Shown in pieces: positions 26,142 to 34,290 of a stretch of DNA of 46,617 nt. The first letter of the stretch is position 1; each line of letters starts with the position of its first letter. Origin of the DNA: CAZILN01 sp964540005. Its GTDB lineage: Bacteria; Bacteroidota; Bacteroidia; Bacteroidales; SM23-62. Under the pieces are notes generated by a model. It worked only from the letters and a program-made list of their open reading frames with translations, was not told the DNA's origin and made no database searches. The DNA lies in NCBI GenBank assembly GCA_964540005.1, contig CAZILN010000246.1, forward strand, positions 1 to 46,617, read 5' to 3'. Made by a program: the position numbers and the translations under genes.

Positions 26142-26582
26142 ATCTCGCACTCTGTCTCGCTAACTACGGTCTTTCCTGCAGAAATTTACCTGATTTTACT
26201 AGTATTTACTTCAGTGAATTCGCATAATATTTACCCTTCACTGTTTATTAAAGGATGCCATTAGTAGCTTTATAGATGGTAAATTTGTATAAACCATTAA
26301 ATGATGTCTGAGATCAGGGAAAAGTATTCTTCAAAACTTTTTGTAACATTAAAACAAAAGTTGCGCGAATACAATGAGAATATTGAAATTGAATACCTGT
26401 TTTGAAATGCAAAGAACGGTTTTGAGCCAATGAATATATTTCTTAATTTTAATCAATCAGGAATCCGGGTTTTGCTGACCGTAAACACCACATCAATACC
26501 TGTAGTTGACACAACGGTAAATGATACACTGAAACCATAATTTTTGAAATAATCATTCATAATAAACTAACTCTACCAAATC
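26142..26582. other. Gene-free stretch before the carbohydrate cluster
   Basis: 441 bp with only two short frames on the plus strand, 26301-26405 (34 aa, beginning MMSEIREKYSSKLF) and 26430-26540 (36 aa, ending VVDTTVNDTLKP). Neither resembles a known family. They may be remnants of a lost gene or chance. No convincing promoter was found for the downstream esterase, although TAATTTTTG at 26538-26546 is a loose -7 match. Confidence 0.4.
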
Positions 26583-27731
26583 ATGAAAATAACTATTTTG
26601 TTTGCTGCTGCTTTTTTGGTAAGCAGTATTGCAAGTGCCCAGTTCGGGCGTGGACCGCAATTTGACCCACTTCCCGAAGGTTTTAAACCGGCCTCCACTA
26701 ACACATTTATTTCAGAGTATCCTGCAGTGAATCCCCAAATACGTGTGGCCATGTTCAAGGTGCTGGCCCCAACGGCTCAGAACGTCCAGGTAGATCTCGC
26801 AGGTAAGGTTTACGACATGACAATGAATGAAAAGGGAGTATGGACAGGCACTTCCGATCCCCAGGTGGTTGGCTTCCATTATTATGCCATTGTGGTGGAC
26901 AGCGTTCGTGTAATGGACAGGAACACGGAATCATTCTTTGGAAGCAACTGGGAAAATTCAGGGATAGAGATCCCGGAAGGATCCGAAGGAGATTACTATC
27001 GTTTCAACAAAAACATCCCCCACGGACAGATCCGGTCCATCGATTACTGGTCGGAGATTAATGGAAAGGAACGTCATATCAATGTGTATGTTCCAGCTGA
27101 TTATGAAAAAAACACTGAACTGAACTATCCGGTATTATACCTGGTCCACGGATGGGGTGAAGATGAGAACGGATGGTCAATACAGGGGCACATGGCCAAT
27201 ATCATGGATGGATTGATCAATGCCGGGAAAGCAGTACCGATGATCGTGGTGATGCCCAGCGGGGACATCAAGACAAATTCTGATGTTCGCGAAGCCTCGG
27301 GGAATATTACTGATATATATATCAAAGACCTGATTCCCTATATCGATCATACATTCCGGACAAAAACAGATCGTGAGAACAGGGCCATGGCAGGATTGTC
27401 CAGGGGAGGCTTTCAAACGTGCATGACCGTTTTTGGCAATATGGATATGTTTGCATGGATGGGTACCTTCAGCGGCTTCTTTGTACGAGGAGACACTCCG
27501 GTTGAAGATGCGTTCAACGGAGTTTTCAAGGATGCGAATGCTTTTAATGAACAGATGAACCTGCTCTTCATAAGTACGGGTACCGAGGAACGCAATCCCA
27601 AAGAACAGGTTGAGGCATTGCAGGCACACGGACTTACAAATATTGTTTTTCACGAATCCCAGGGAACGGCACATGAATGGCTTACGTGGAGAAGGGCACT
27701 TAATGAATTTGCTCCGCTGATCTTTAAATAG
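26583..27731 (+). CDS. Secreted CE1-type esterase (feruloyl/acetyl xylan esterase-like)
   Basis: Secreted esterase of 382 aa. The signal peptide ends near SIASA (residue 19). An N-terminal immunoglobulin-like E-set domain (about 45-145) precedes a CE1/esterase-D catalytic domain (about 150-382). The latter has YPVLYLVHGWGEDENGW, the nucleophile Ser273 in GLSRGG and His364 in TAHEW. Such enzymes remove feruloyl or acetyl groups from xylan side chains. It is the first gene of the plus-strand cluster and is followed 9 bp later by a dead acetylesterase gene. Two paralogues lie at 38159 and 39359. Whether it acts on ferulate or acetate cannot be told from sequence. Confidence 0.9.
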   Translation: MKITILFAAAFLVSSIASAQFGRGPQFDPLPEGFKPASTNTFISEYPAVNPQIRVAMFKVLAPTAQNVQVDLAGKVYDMTMNEKGVWTGTSDPQVVGFHYYAIVVDSVRVMDRNTESFFGSNWENSGIEIPEGSEGDYYRFNKNIPHGQIRSIDYWSEINGKERHINVYVPADYEKNTELNYPVLYLVHGWGEDENGWSIQGHMANIMDGLINAGKAVPMIVVMPSGDIKTNSDVREASGNITDIYIKDLIPYIDHTFRTKTDRENRAMAGLSRGGFQTCMTVFGNMDMFAWMGTFSGFFVRGDTPVEDAFNGVFKDANAFNEQMNLLFISTGTEERNPKEQVEALQAHGLTNIVFHESQGTAHEWLTWRRALNEFAPLIFK

Positions 27732-27740
27732 ATACCTGTC

Positions 27741-28571
27741 ATGAAGAAATTTAGCTTAATTCTCGTATTCATTATTCCTTTGGCACTCGTCCGTACTTTT
27801 ACTCAGGATCCGAATTTTTACATCTTTCTTTGTTTCGGACCATTGAATATGGAGGGGAACGCAAGATTTGAACCCCAGGACACCATTGTAGATCCCCGGT
27901 TCCAGGTGTTGGCTGCAGTAGATTGTCCGGACCTGGGGCGTATAGAAAGTAACTGGTATCCGGCTGTTCCGCCACTATGCCGGTGCAGTACAGGGCTGAC
28001 ACCTGCTGATTACTTTGGAAGAACCCCGGTAGAGAATTTATCGGATTACATCCGTATTGGGGTCATTAACGTATCCCTAGGGGGCTGCAAGATTGAACTA
28101 TTCGACAAAGAAAACCATGCTGCTTACGTTGAGACTGCTCCGGGATGGATGCAAAATATGATCCGAGCTTACGACGGGAATCCTTATGGTCGACTTGTAG
28201 AAATGGCCAAACTGGCACAGCATGATGGTATTATTAAAGGTATTTTACTTCACCAGGGTGAATCAAATACCGATGACACACTCTGGCCAGAGAAAGTAAA
28301 GGATATTTACGATAACCTAATACAAGATCTGGAGCTATCTCCGGATGAAGTTCCACTGTTGGCAGGTGAGCTGGTAAATACAGACCAGAATGGTGCCTGT
28401 GCCAGCATGAATGCAATCATCGCAACATTACCCAATGTTATTCCCAATGCATACGTAATCCCATCAGCGGATTGTTAAGGTATTCAGGATCACCTCCACT
28501 TCAGTGCAAAAGGATACAGGGAACTTGGCAGGAGGTACGGGCAGCAAATGCTTTCGATATTGAAATACTGA
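27741..28571 (+). pseudogene. Inactivated SASA/CE6-type acetylesterase (premature stop, lost catalytic Ser)
   Basis: An SGNH-type carbohydrate acetylesterase (SASA domain) after a signal peptide. The frame is broken by TAA at 28476-28478. In the same frame the next codons restore the family's C-terminus (GIQDHLHFSAKGYRELGRRYG) until TGA at 28569-28571. The stop removes the DHLH motif carrying the catalytic Asp and His. The first block, normally FGQSNMEG with the catalytic Ser, reads FGPLNMEG here, so the nucleophile is also missing. Block III GESN is intact. Two independent lesions argue for a true pseudogene over a read error. The translated part is 245 aa, and the intact form would be about 276. 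Confidence 0.85.
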
Positions 28572-28598
28572 TATTTAATCAATTCCATTGCTGATTCA

Positions 28599-30602
28599 AT
28601 GAAGATGAAAGGACAACTACTACTTAAATATATGATGGTTGCGAATGCAGCCGTTACCATAAGGGGATATTCCCAGGATATCACGATAACAATTGATACT
28701 GAGGAAGGAAAACGGGGAATATCCCCTAATATCTATGGACGGAATAATACCTTCGACAAACCACCTTCATTTTACCAGGATGCGGGATTGTGTTTTGTAC
28801 GAATGAATGGAGGGAACAATGCAACCAAATACAACTGGAGGAAAAAGATTACCTCGCATCCAGACTGGTATAATAACGTTTACGGAAATGACTGGGATGC
28901 AGTTTCACAAAAGATAGCTGCAGAACATCCGGACATGCAGGTAATGTGGGCCTTCCAACTGCTGGGCAGAGTGGCTTCAAGCACAGGTTATAATTTCAAT
29001 GACTGGGAATTTAATAATTCAAATTGGTGGGAAGGAGTACGACAGAATTTAGCAGGCGGAGGCGTTCCGAATACTGAAAATCCTGGAGGAGAAGCACTGG
29101 TTGAAGGGGATATTGATCTATATACCGAGGAATGGTCGCCCGATTCAACTGTAGGGATCCTGGATCACTGGTTTGGTCCGAATGGTCTTGGATTGGATAC
29201 GAACCAGTTTGCCTACTGGATTATGGACAATGAACCGGATATCTGGAACGGAACACATGATGATGTGATGTCCGATGGCCTGTTGCCGGCAGAGGAATTT
29301 ATGGATCGTTTTATTGAGACAGCCAAGAAGGCACGAGCCCTGTATCCCGGGATTAAGATCTGCGGGCCTGTAACCACCAGCGAATGGCAGTGGTATAAAT
29401 GGGGTAACGAAGGGATAATAATAGACGGGAAATACTATTGCTGGCTTGAATACTTCCTGAAGCGGATAGCCGATGAACAGGCAGCAACAGGAATCAGACT
29501 GCTCGATGTGGTGGATCTTCACAATTATCCATATGCGCCGACCAACAATGACGCACTTCAGAATCACCGGATGTATTATGATAAATCGTATGTATATCCG
29601 GGAGCAAACGGTGTAAAAACAATCAACGGAGGCTGGGACACTTTCCAGGAAAAAGAATATATTTTCCAGCGTATCAATGACTGGCTGGATAAATATTTTG
29701 GTGAAAATCATGGCATAACTGTTGGAATTAGCGAATGGAGTCCAGGACCGGATGATCCGAATTTGGCTTCCATAATATATGCTTCTCATCTAGGCACTTT
29801 TGCTAATCATGGTGTTGAATACCTAACACCCTGGTCGTGGTTTAAAGGTATGTGGGAAACACTGCATCTTTTCAGCAGGTATACAAAAAATTATAGTGTT
29901 TCAAGTACTTCTTCACTTGAAAATACAGTTTCAGCATACACCACGGTGAATGATTCACTCGACTCTATGACCGTAATCATTGTAAATCGTGATATGAATG
30001 CTTCAAATGAAGTTAAGGTTAATTTCAATCACTTCATGGAAGTCAGCGGATATTGTAAGACCCTCCAGTTATCTTCCTTGCCCTCTTATGAGACTTTTCA
30101 ATCTCACACGGTAAATGCATTAAAAGCGGATTCGATAGCTGTGGATTCAAATACATTTACCATTACTGTACCCAAACTTTCGACAACTGCTGTCTTATTG
30201 CAGGAACCCTCATCCCCTCTTGTTGATACAGTGACGGTGCCTGGAGATACCGTTACCGTACCCGGAGATACTGTGACAGTTTCCGGAGATACTATGACCA
30301 ATACAGGTTGGGCTGATAATTCGATTATAAAACGTGAGGGTGTTGAAGAAGTTGATGAAATAATGTTGTTCCCCAATCCGGTTTCAGATCTAATGTATGT
30401 AAGAACAAATGCAGAAACTGAAAAACCAACGGAAATAATTATTTTTGACCTTGAAGGCCGCCAGGTGTTATTCATGAAATCTATTTTAGGATCTAATGAA
30501 CCTATTGAAATAAATCTGACTAAAACGCCAGGAGGAATATACTTTATGTTGGTTAAGAATTCAGCCGGAACTATATTTAGGAAAATTGTAGTGATAAGAT
30601 AG
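28599..30602 (+). CDS. GH44 endoglucanase/xyloglucanase with type IX sorting domain
   Basis: Secreted endo-acting glycosidase, 667 aa. The signal peptide lies within residues 1-26. The GH44-type catalytic domain (about 30-545) has YNW at 78-80, the acid/base Glu212 in YWIMDNEPDIW and the nucleophile Glu379 in GISEWSPG. GH44 members cleave beta-1,4-glucans, notably xyloglucan. A linker of DTVTVPG repeats follows (about 543-567), then a type A type IX secretion C-terminal domain (about 583-667: LFPNPVSD, GGIYFMLVKN, FRKIVVIR), so the enzyme should be exported across the outer membrane and surface-anchored or released. It is the only protein in the window with such a domain. Confidence 0.88.
   Translation: MKMKGQLLLKYMMVANAAVTIRGYSQDITITIDTEEGKRGISPNIYGRNNTFDKPPSFYQDAGLCFVRMNGGNNATKYNWRKKITSHPDWYNNVYGNDWDAVSQKIAAEHPDMQVMWAFQLLGRVASSTGYNFNDWEFNNSNWWEGVRQNLAGGGVPNTENPGGEALVEGDIDLYTEEWSPDSTVGILDHWFGPNGLGLDTNQFAYWIMDNEPDIWNGTHDDVMSDGLLPAEEFMDRFIETAKKARALYPGIKICGPVTTSEWQWYKWGNEGIIIDGKYYCWLEYFLKRIADEQAATGIRLLDVVDLHNYPYAPTNNDALQNHRMYYDKSYVYPGANGVKTINGGWDTFQEKEYIFQRINDWLDKYFGENHGITVGISEWSPGPDDPNLASIIYASHLGTFANHGVEYLTPWSWFKGMWETLHLFSRYTKNYSVSSTSSLENTVSAYTTVNDSLDSMTVIIVNRDMNASNEVKVNFNHFMEVSGYCKTLQLSSLPSYETFQSHTVNALKADSIAVDSNTFTITVPKLSTTAVLLQEPSSPLVDTVTVPGDTVTVPGDTVTVSGDTMTNTGWADNSIIKREGVEEVDEIMLFPNPVSDLMYVRTNAETEKPTEIIIFDLEGRQVLFMKSILGSNEPIEINLTKTPGGIYFMLVKNSAGTIFRKIVVIR
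30225..30299 (+). repeat. In-frame 21-bp tandem repeat (DTVTVPG linker)
   Basis: Three full 21-bp units (30225-30245, 30246-30266, 30267-30287) and a partial fourth encode DTVTVPG, DTVTVPG, DTVTVSG, DTMT. The units differ mainly at synonymous sites, so they are old copies kept at the protein level as a linker between catalytic and sorting domains. Confidence 0.85.
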
Positions 30603-30736
30603 CTATTCTGAATTTTAGCAAAAAATAAAATCCTGTAAAGAAATGCAAAAAAGCAAAGAACCTATTGTCCTGAAATTCCCTACGTCTGGTCTTCGGATGT
30701 AATTCTTAATAAGTTATTTAACCAATCAATAGCTTT

Positions 30737-30744
30737 TATATTTG
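30737..30744 (+). promoter_or_regulatory. Possible -7 promoter element before the GH29 relic
   Basis: TATATTTG is a perfect TAnnTTTG -7 box 28 bp before the ATG at 30772, in a 169-bp gap after GH44. The -33 region is poor. It could still drive the GH43 and later genes. Confidence 0.35.
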
Positions 30745-30771
30745 AAAGAATGAGATATAAAATCTATTAGT

Positions 30772-31307
30772 ATGAATACCTGTTCAATAGCTGAACTCAT
30801 TATTTTAATAATCCTGACATGCATGGAGTGTTCTCAGCCTGAAGCTCCTGCTTCTTTCGGTCCATTGCCTTCAGAAAATCAAACGCAATGGCAGGAAATG
30901 GAATACTATGCATTCCTGCATTTTTCCCTGAATACCTATACAGATCAATCGTGGGGATATGGAGATGAAGATGTTAACCTGTTCAATCCTACAGACATGG
31001 ATTGCAGGCAGTGGGCACGTATATGCAAAGAAGCAGGGATGAAAGGAATCATATTAACTGTCAAACACCACTGTGGTTTCTGCCTGTGGCCATCAGAATA
31101 CACAGAATATACGGTAAAAAATTCACCATGGAAAGATGGCAAGGGAGATGTGGTGAGGGAGAATTCTCCAACATTAAAAATAACCCTGTCATGCAAATTT
31201 AAAAGTTACCTGTAACAACAGCCAGGTATATAAGGTTCACGGCCATAAGAAATATATCGGCTAACAACAGGACTGGATATGCAGAATTTGATGTAATAAC
31301 AGACTAA
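30772..31307 (+). pseudogene. Alpha-L-fucosidase (GH29) relic with large internal deletion
   Basis: The N-terminal 130 residues are a lipoprotein-like leader and the start of a GH29 alpha-L-fucosidase (EYYAFLHFSLNTYTDQSWGYGDE, GIILTVKHHCGFCLWPS, GKGDVVRE). Around 31158 the sequence jumps to what reads, in another frame (31159-31307), as the end of an F5/8-type domain: EFSNIKNNPVMQI, a stop, then KLPVTTARYIRFTAIRNIS. The middle of the enzyme, including the catalytic nucleophile region, is gone, leaving an open frame of 147 aa (to 31215). A typical GH29 enzyme is over 400 aa. It was probably once part of the same degradation pathway. Confidence 0.82.
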
Positions 31308-31350
31308 TAAATAATTTTTAAACAATATAATTAACCAATATTCAGCATAT

Positions 31351-32709
31351 ATGAAAGGAAATAAGTATTTGGTAATTCTCTCTGCGATTATTATGGTATT
31401 CGGTCAAAACGTCTTTGCCGATTATCCTATAGCTTCACACCGTTTCCTTGCCGATCCGGGGGCAATGGTTTATAATGGAAGGGTGTATCTATATTGTTCC
31501 AATGACGACGACAATCCCCTTGATGGAACAGGTGATTACAGGATGAAATCCATTGTATGTATTTCAAGCAGCGACTTGAAAAACTGGACCGATCATGGTG
31601 TGGTTTTCGAAGTCCCCAGAGATGCTTCATGGGCAAATAGAAGCTGGGCCCCGTCACCGGTGGAACGAGGCGGTAAGTTTTTTCTTTATTATGGTAATAG
31701 CGGGAATGGAATAGGAGTTGCTGTAGCAGACAATCCATTGGGTCCCTTTAAAGATCCTTTGGATAAAGAACTGATTGAAATAAATACCCCGGGCGTTCTT
31801 CCTGCAGAACATATGTGGCTTTTCGATCCAATGGCTTTCATCGACGATGACGGTCAGGCATATTTATATTTTGGCGGAAATGGCGATGATAATGTACGCG
31901 TGATCAAATTGAACAAGGACATGATCAGTGTTGATGGCCCTGCCATTAAATTATCAGCAAAAGACTTTTTCGAGGCAGCGTGGATGCACAAGAACAATGG
32001 AATATATTATTTTACATATTCATCGAATCCGCGTGCAGAGATGCGTATAGATTATATGAAAAGCAACAGTCCCATATCAGGATTTACATACGGAGGTGTT
32101 GTTTCTTTGCAGCCTCCTCATAACAACAACAATAATCACCAGGCCATATTCCAGTTTCATGGCAGGTGGTACCAGGCTTATCATAACCGCATAGTTGCTC
32201 GGGAAGCCGGTATTCCTCCGGTGCACAAACGTAACCTGTGTATCGACCAGTTTTTTCATAATGAAGATGGTACTGTCGATACCATGAAAAATACAGTGGA
32301 TGGTCTGACCCAGCTATTTTTTGTGAATCCATATGAACGTGTTGAAGCGGAAACATTTAACCAGCAAAAAGGGATTGAAACAGAACCCTGCATTAATGGA
32401 GGAATGAACATGTGCAGCATTGAGGAAGGAGATTATGTCAGGGTAAGAGGGGTCGATTTTGGAAAAGGAGTAAAAAAGTATGAAGCAAGTCTTTCTTCCA
32501 TGATTAAAGAAGGAGAAATAGAAATCTGGCTTGACAGTCTCAAGGGAGAGAAAATGGGAAGTCTAGGAGTGAGGAATACCGGCGGGGAACAAGACTGGGA
32601 GGTCCAGTCATGCACGATCAGAAAGATATCCGGTGTACACGATGTATATTTTGTTTTCAAAGCCCCGGATGAAGCATCATTCAGGTTCGACTGGTGGAAG
32701 TTCTTATAA
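31351..32709 (+). CDS. Secreted GH43-CBM6 (arabinofuranosidase/xylosidase-type)
   Basis: Exported 452-aa enzyme. The signal peptide ends at about residue 23 (NVFA). The five-bladed GH43 domain (about 25-320) has catalytic base Asp35 (FLADPGA), the pKa-tuning Asp159 (FDPMAFIDDDG) and acid Glu208 (FFEAAWMHK). The C-terminal CBM6 (about 330-452) has YERVEAETF, DYVRVRGVDFG and DWWKF. The GH43-CBM6 pairing is usual in arabinoxylan arabinofuranohydrolases and beta-xylosidases, which cut arabinose side chains or xylose from xylan. It is followed by GH51 and GH3 genes at short spacing, so a common transcript is likely. Confidence 0.92.
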   Translation: MKGNKYLVILSAIIMVFGQNVFADYPIASHRFLADPGAMVYNGRVYLYCSNDDDNPLDGTGDYRMKSIVCISSSDLKNWTDHGVVFEVPRDASWANRSWAPSPVERGGKFFLYYGNSGNGIGVAVADNPLGPFKDPLDKELIEINTPGVLPAEHMWLFDPMAFIDDDGQAYLYFGGNGDDNVRVIKLNKDMISVDGPAIKLSAKDFFEAAWMHKNNGIYYFTYSSNPRAEMRIDYMKSNSPISGFTYGGVVSLQPPHNNNNNHQAIFQFHGRWYQAYHNRIVAREAGIPPVHKRNLCIDQFFHNEDGTVDTMKNTVDGLTQLFFVNPYERVEAETFNQQKGIETEPCINGGMNMCSIEEGDYVRVRGVDFGKGVKKYEASLSSMIKEGEIEIWLDSLKGEKMGSLGVRNTGGEQDWEVQSCTIRKISGVHDVYFVFKAPDEASFRFDWWKFL

Positions 32710-32763
32710 AATACATCCGGCTGCTAACAATTATTCCCAACTACTAACTAAAATATTTAAACT

Positions 32764-34272
32764 ATGAAAAAGCATAGAAAGATCACTAGCTGCATTCTGG
32801 TGTCCCTCATTACATTGGCAGTGCTATCGGCCCAGGAGCCTGCGGTCATCAAAATTGATTTCGACCGCACCATCGATACGATCGACCCCAATATCTACGG
32901 GGCATTCGTAGAACCTATCCGGACAGTGGTATACGAAAGTATCTATGACCCTGAATCACAATTTGCCGACGAGAACGGTTTTCGTACAGATTTCATTGAA
33001 CTTGCCAGAGAATTAAACATACGGAGTGTCCGATGGCCCGGTGGCAATTATGTATCGGGATACAACTGGAAGGATGGCATTGGTCCGAAGGAGCAACGGC
33101 CTGCCACGATGGACCTGGCCTGGCACCAGGTGGAGAGCAACCAGATGGGGACCGATGAATATGCGAAACTTTGCAGCCTGATAGGGGCTGACAATTTCCT
33201 GTGCATCAATGCCGGAACTGGGTCACTCGATAATGCTCGTCACTGGGTGGAATACTGCAACGTTGAGAAGGGAACATACTATTCCGACCTTAGAAGAAAA
33301 TATGGAAATAATGAGCCTTTCCATGTGAAATATGTTGCGCTGGGAAATGAGATCGATGGTCCCTGGCAGATGGGGCAGAAAAGTGCGGAAGACTATTGCA
33401 AGTTTGCGCTTGAAACCGGCAAGCTTGTGTCATTACTGGACCGGGGTATAAAACTTGTTGCGTCAGGCGCTTCATGGTATGAACCAAACAACTACTGGAT
33501 TGACTGGAATGATTATGTGTTAAGTCAGATGGTGGGGAAGATCGATTACCTGTCGGTGCATCGATATGCAACCGAGGCATTGCCGGGAGGCAGGAGGAAC
33601 AATGTATTCTCCGACCGCATGTCCCTAGGACTCGATATCGATGAGAAAATTGAAACGACCCATGCCCTCATCAGGAAAGCGATTGCAAAATCGAGTTCCA
33701 ACCGTCCTGTATATATTTCGTTCGATGAGTATTCACCGGGCTGGGGCGGTATGGTATCTTCCCTCCTGCTGGGCCAGCACCTGAATTCCTTTATCAGGCA
33801 TGCCGATATTGTTAAAATGGCCAACATCACCATGATCACCAACCTGGTTGGCAATAATCCCGAGGGTGATTTCAGGAATTCGATATTCCATACTTTTTAC
33901 CTGTATTCACACTATGCACTGGGCACTGCCCTGGATGTACACACACAGTGCGAAACCTACAATAACGAAATCTTCAACAATATTCCCTATCTCGATGTGA
34001 CCGCTGTGTTGAATGAAGACGGCAAAAAGGTAATCGTAAATGTGGTGAACAGGCATGAAACAGCGGATATAAACACTTCCATTGAATTGCAGACCGGGGA
34101 ATATAATGGTAAAGCAACGGTTCACCTCATCAACGCAGACCTCGATGTCAGAAACACCAGGGAAGAACAACCTATTGATGTCGTTACGAGTGAAATATCT
34201 TTCAAAGGCAATGCAATCAGTCATTCCTTCCCCGCGCATTCCTTTACACAGATCATAATTCCTTTTAATTAA
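32764..34272 (+). CDS. GH51 alpha-L-arabinofuranosidase
   Basis: Exo-acting enzyme of 502 aa with an N-terminal signal (about 1-23, ending LSAQ) that places it in the periplasm or beyond. The TIM-barrel has WPGGNYVSGYNWKDGIG (91-107), acid/base Glu196 in ALGNEIDGPW and nucleophile Glu322 in ISFDEYSPGWGG. A beta-sandwich follows, ending in HSFTQI. GH51 enzymes release terminal arabinofuranose from arabinoxylan and arabinan, complementing the GH43. The length is typical. It sits 18 bp before the GH3 gene, in the same transcription unit. Confidence 0.93.
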   Translation: MKKHRKITSCILVSLITLAVLSAQEPAVIKIDFDRTIDTIDPNIYGAFVEPIRTVVYESIYDPESQFADENGFRTDFIELARELNIRSVRWPGGNYVSGYNWKDGIGPKEQRPATMDLAWHQVESNQMGTDEYAKLCSLIGADNFLCINAGTGSLDNARHWVEYCNVEKGTYYSDLRRKYGNNEPFHVKYVALGNEIDGPWQMGQKSAEDYCKFALETGKLVSLLDRGIKLVASGASWYEPNNYWIDWNDYVLSQMVGKIDYLSVHRYATEALPGGRRNNVFSDRMSLGLDIDEKIETTHALIRKAIAKSSSNRPVYISFDEYSPGWGGMVSSLLLGQHLNSFIRHADIVKMANITMITNLVGNNPEGDFRNSIFHTFYLYSHYALGTALDVHTQCETYNNEIFNNIPYLDVTAVLNEDGKKVIVNVVNRHETADINTSIELQTGEYNGKATVHLINADLDVRNTREEQPIDVVTSEISFKGNAISHSFPAHSFTQIIIPFN

Positions 34273-34290
34273 CACGAAACTTGTATTGAT

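Noticed and set aside
27177..27674. 165-aa minus-strand frame within the first CE1 gene
   Set aside because: Shadow of a gene with strong catalytic motifs on the plus strand.
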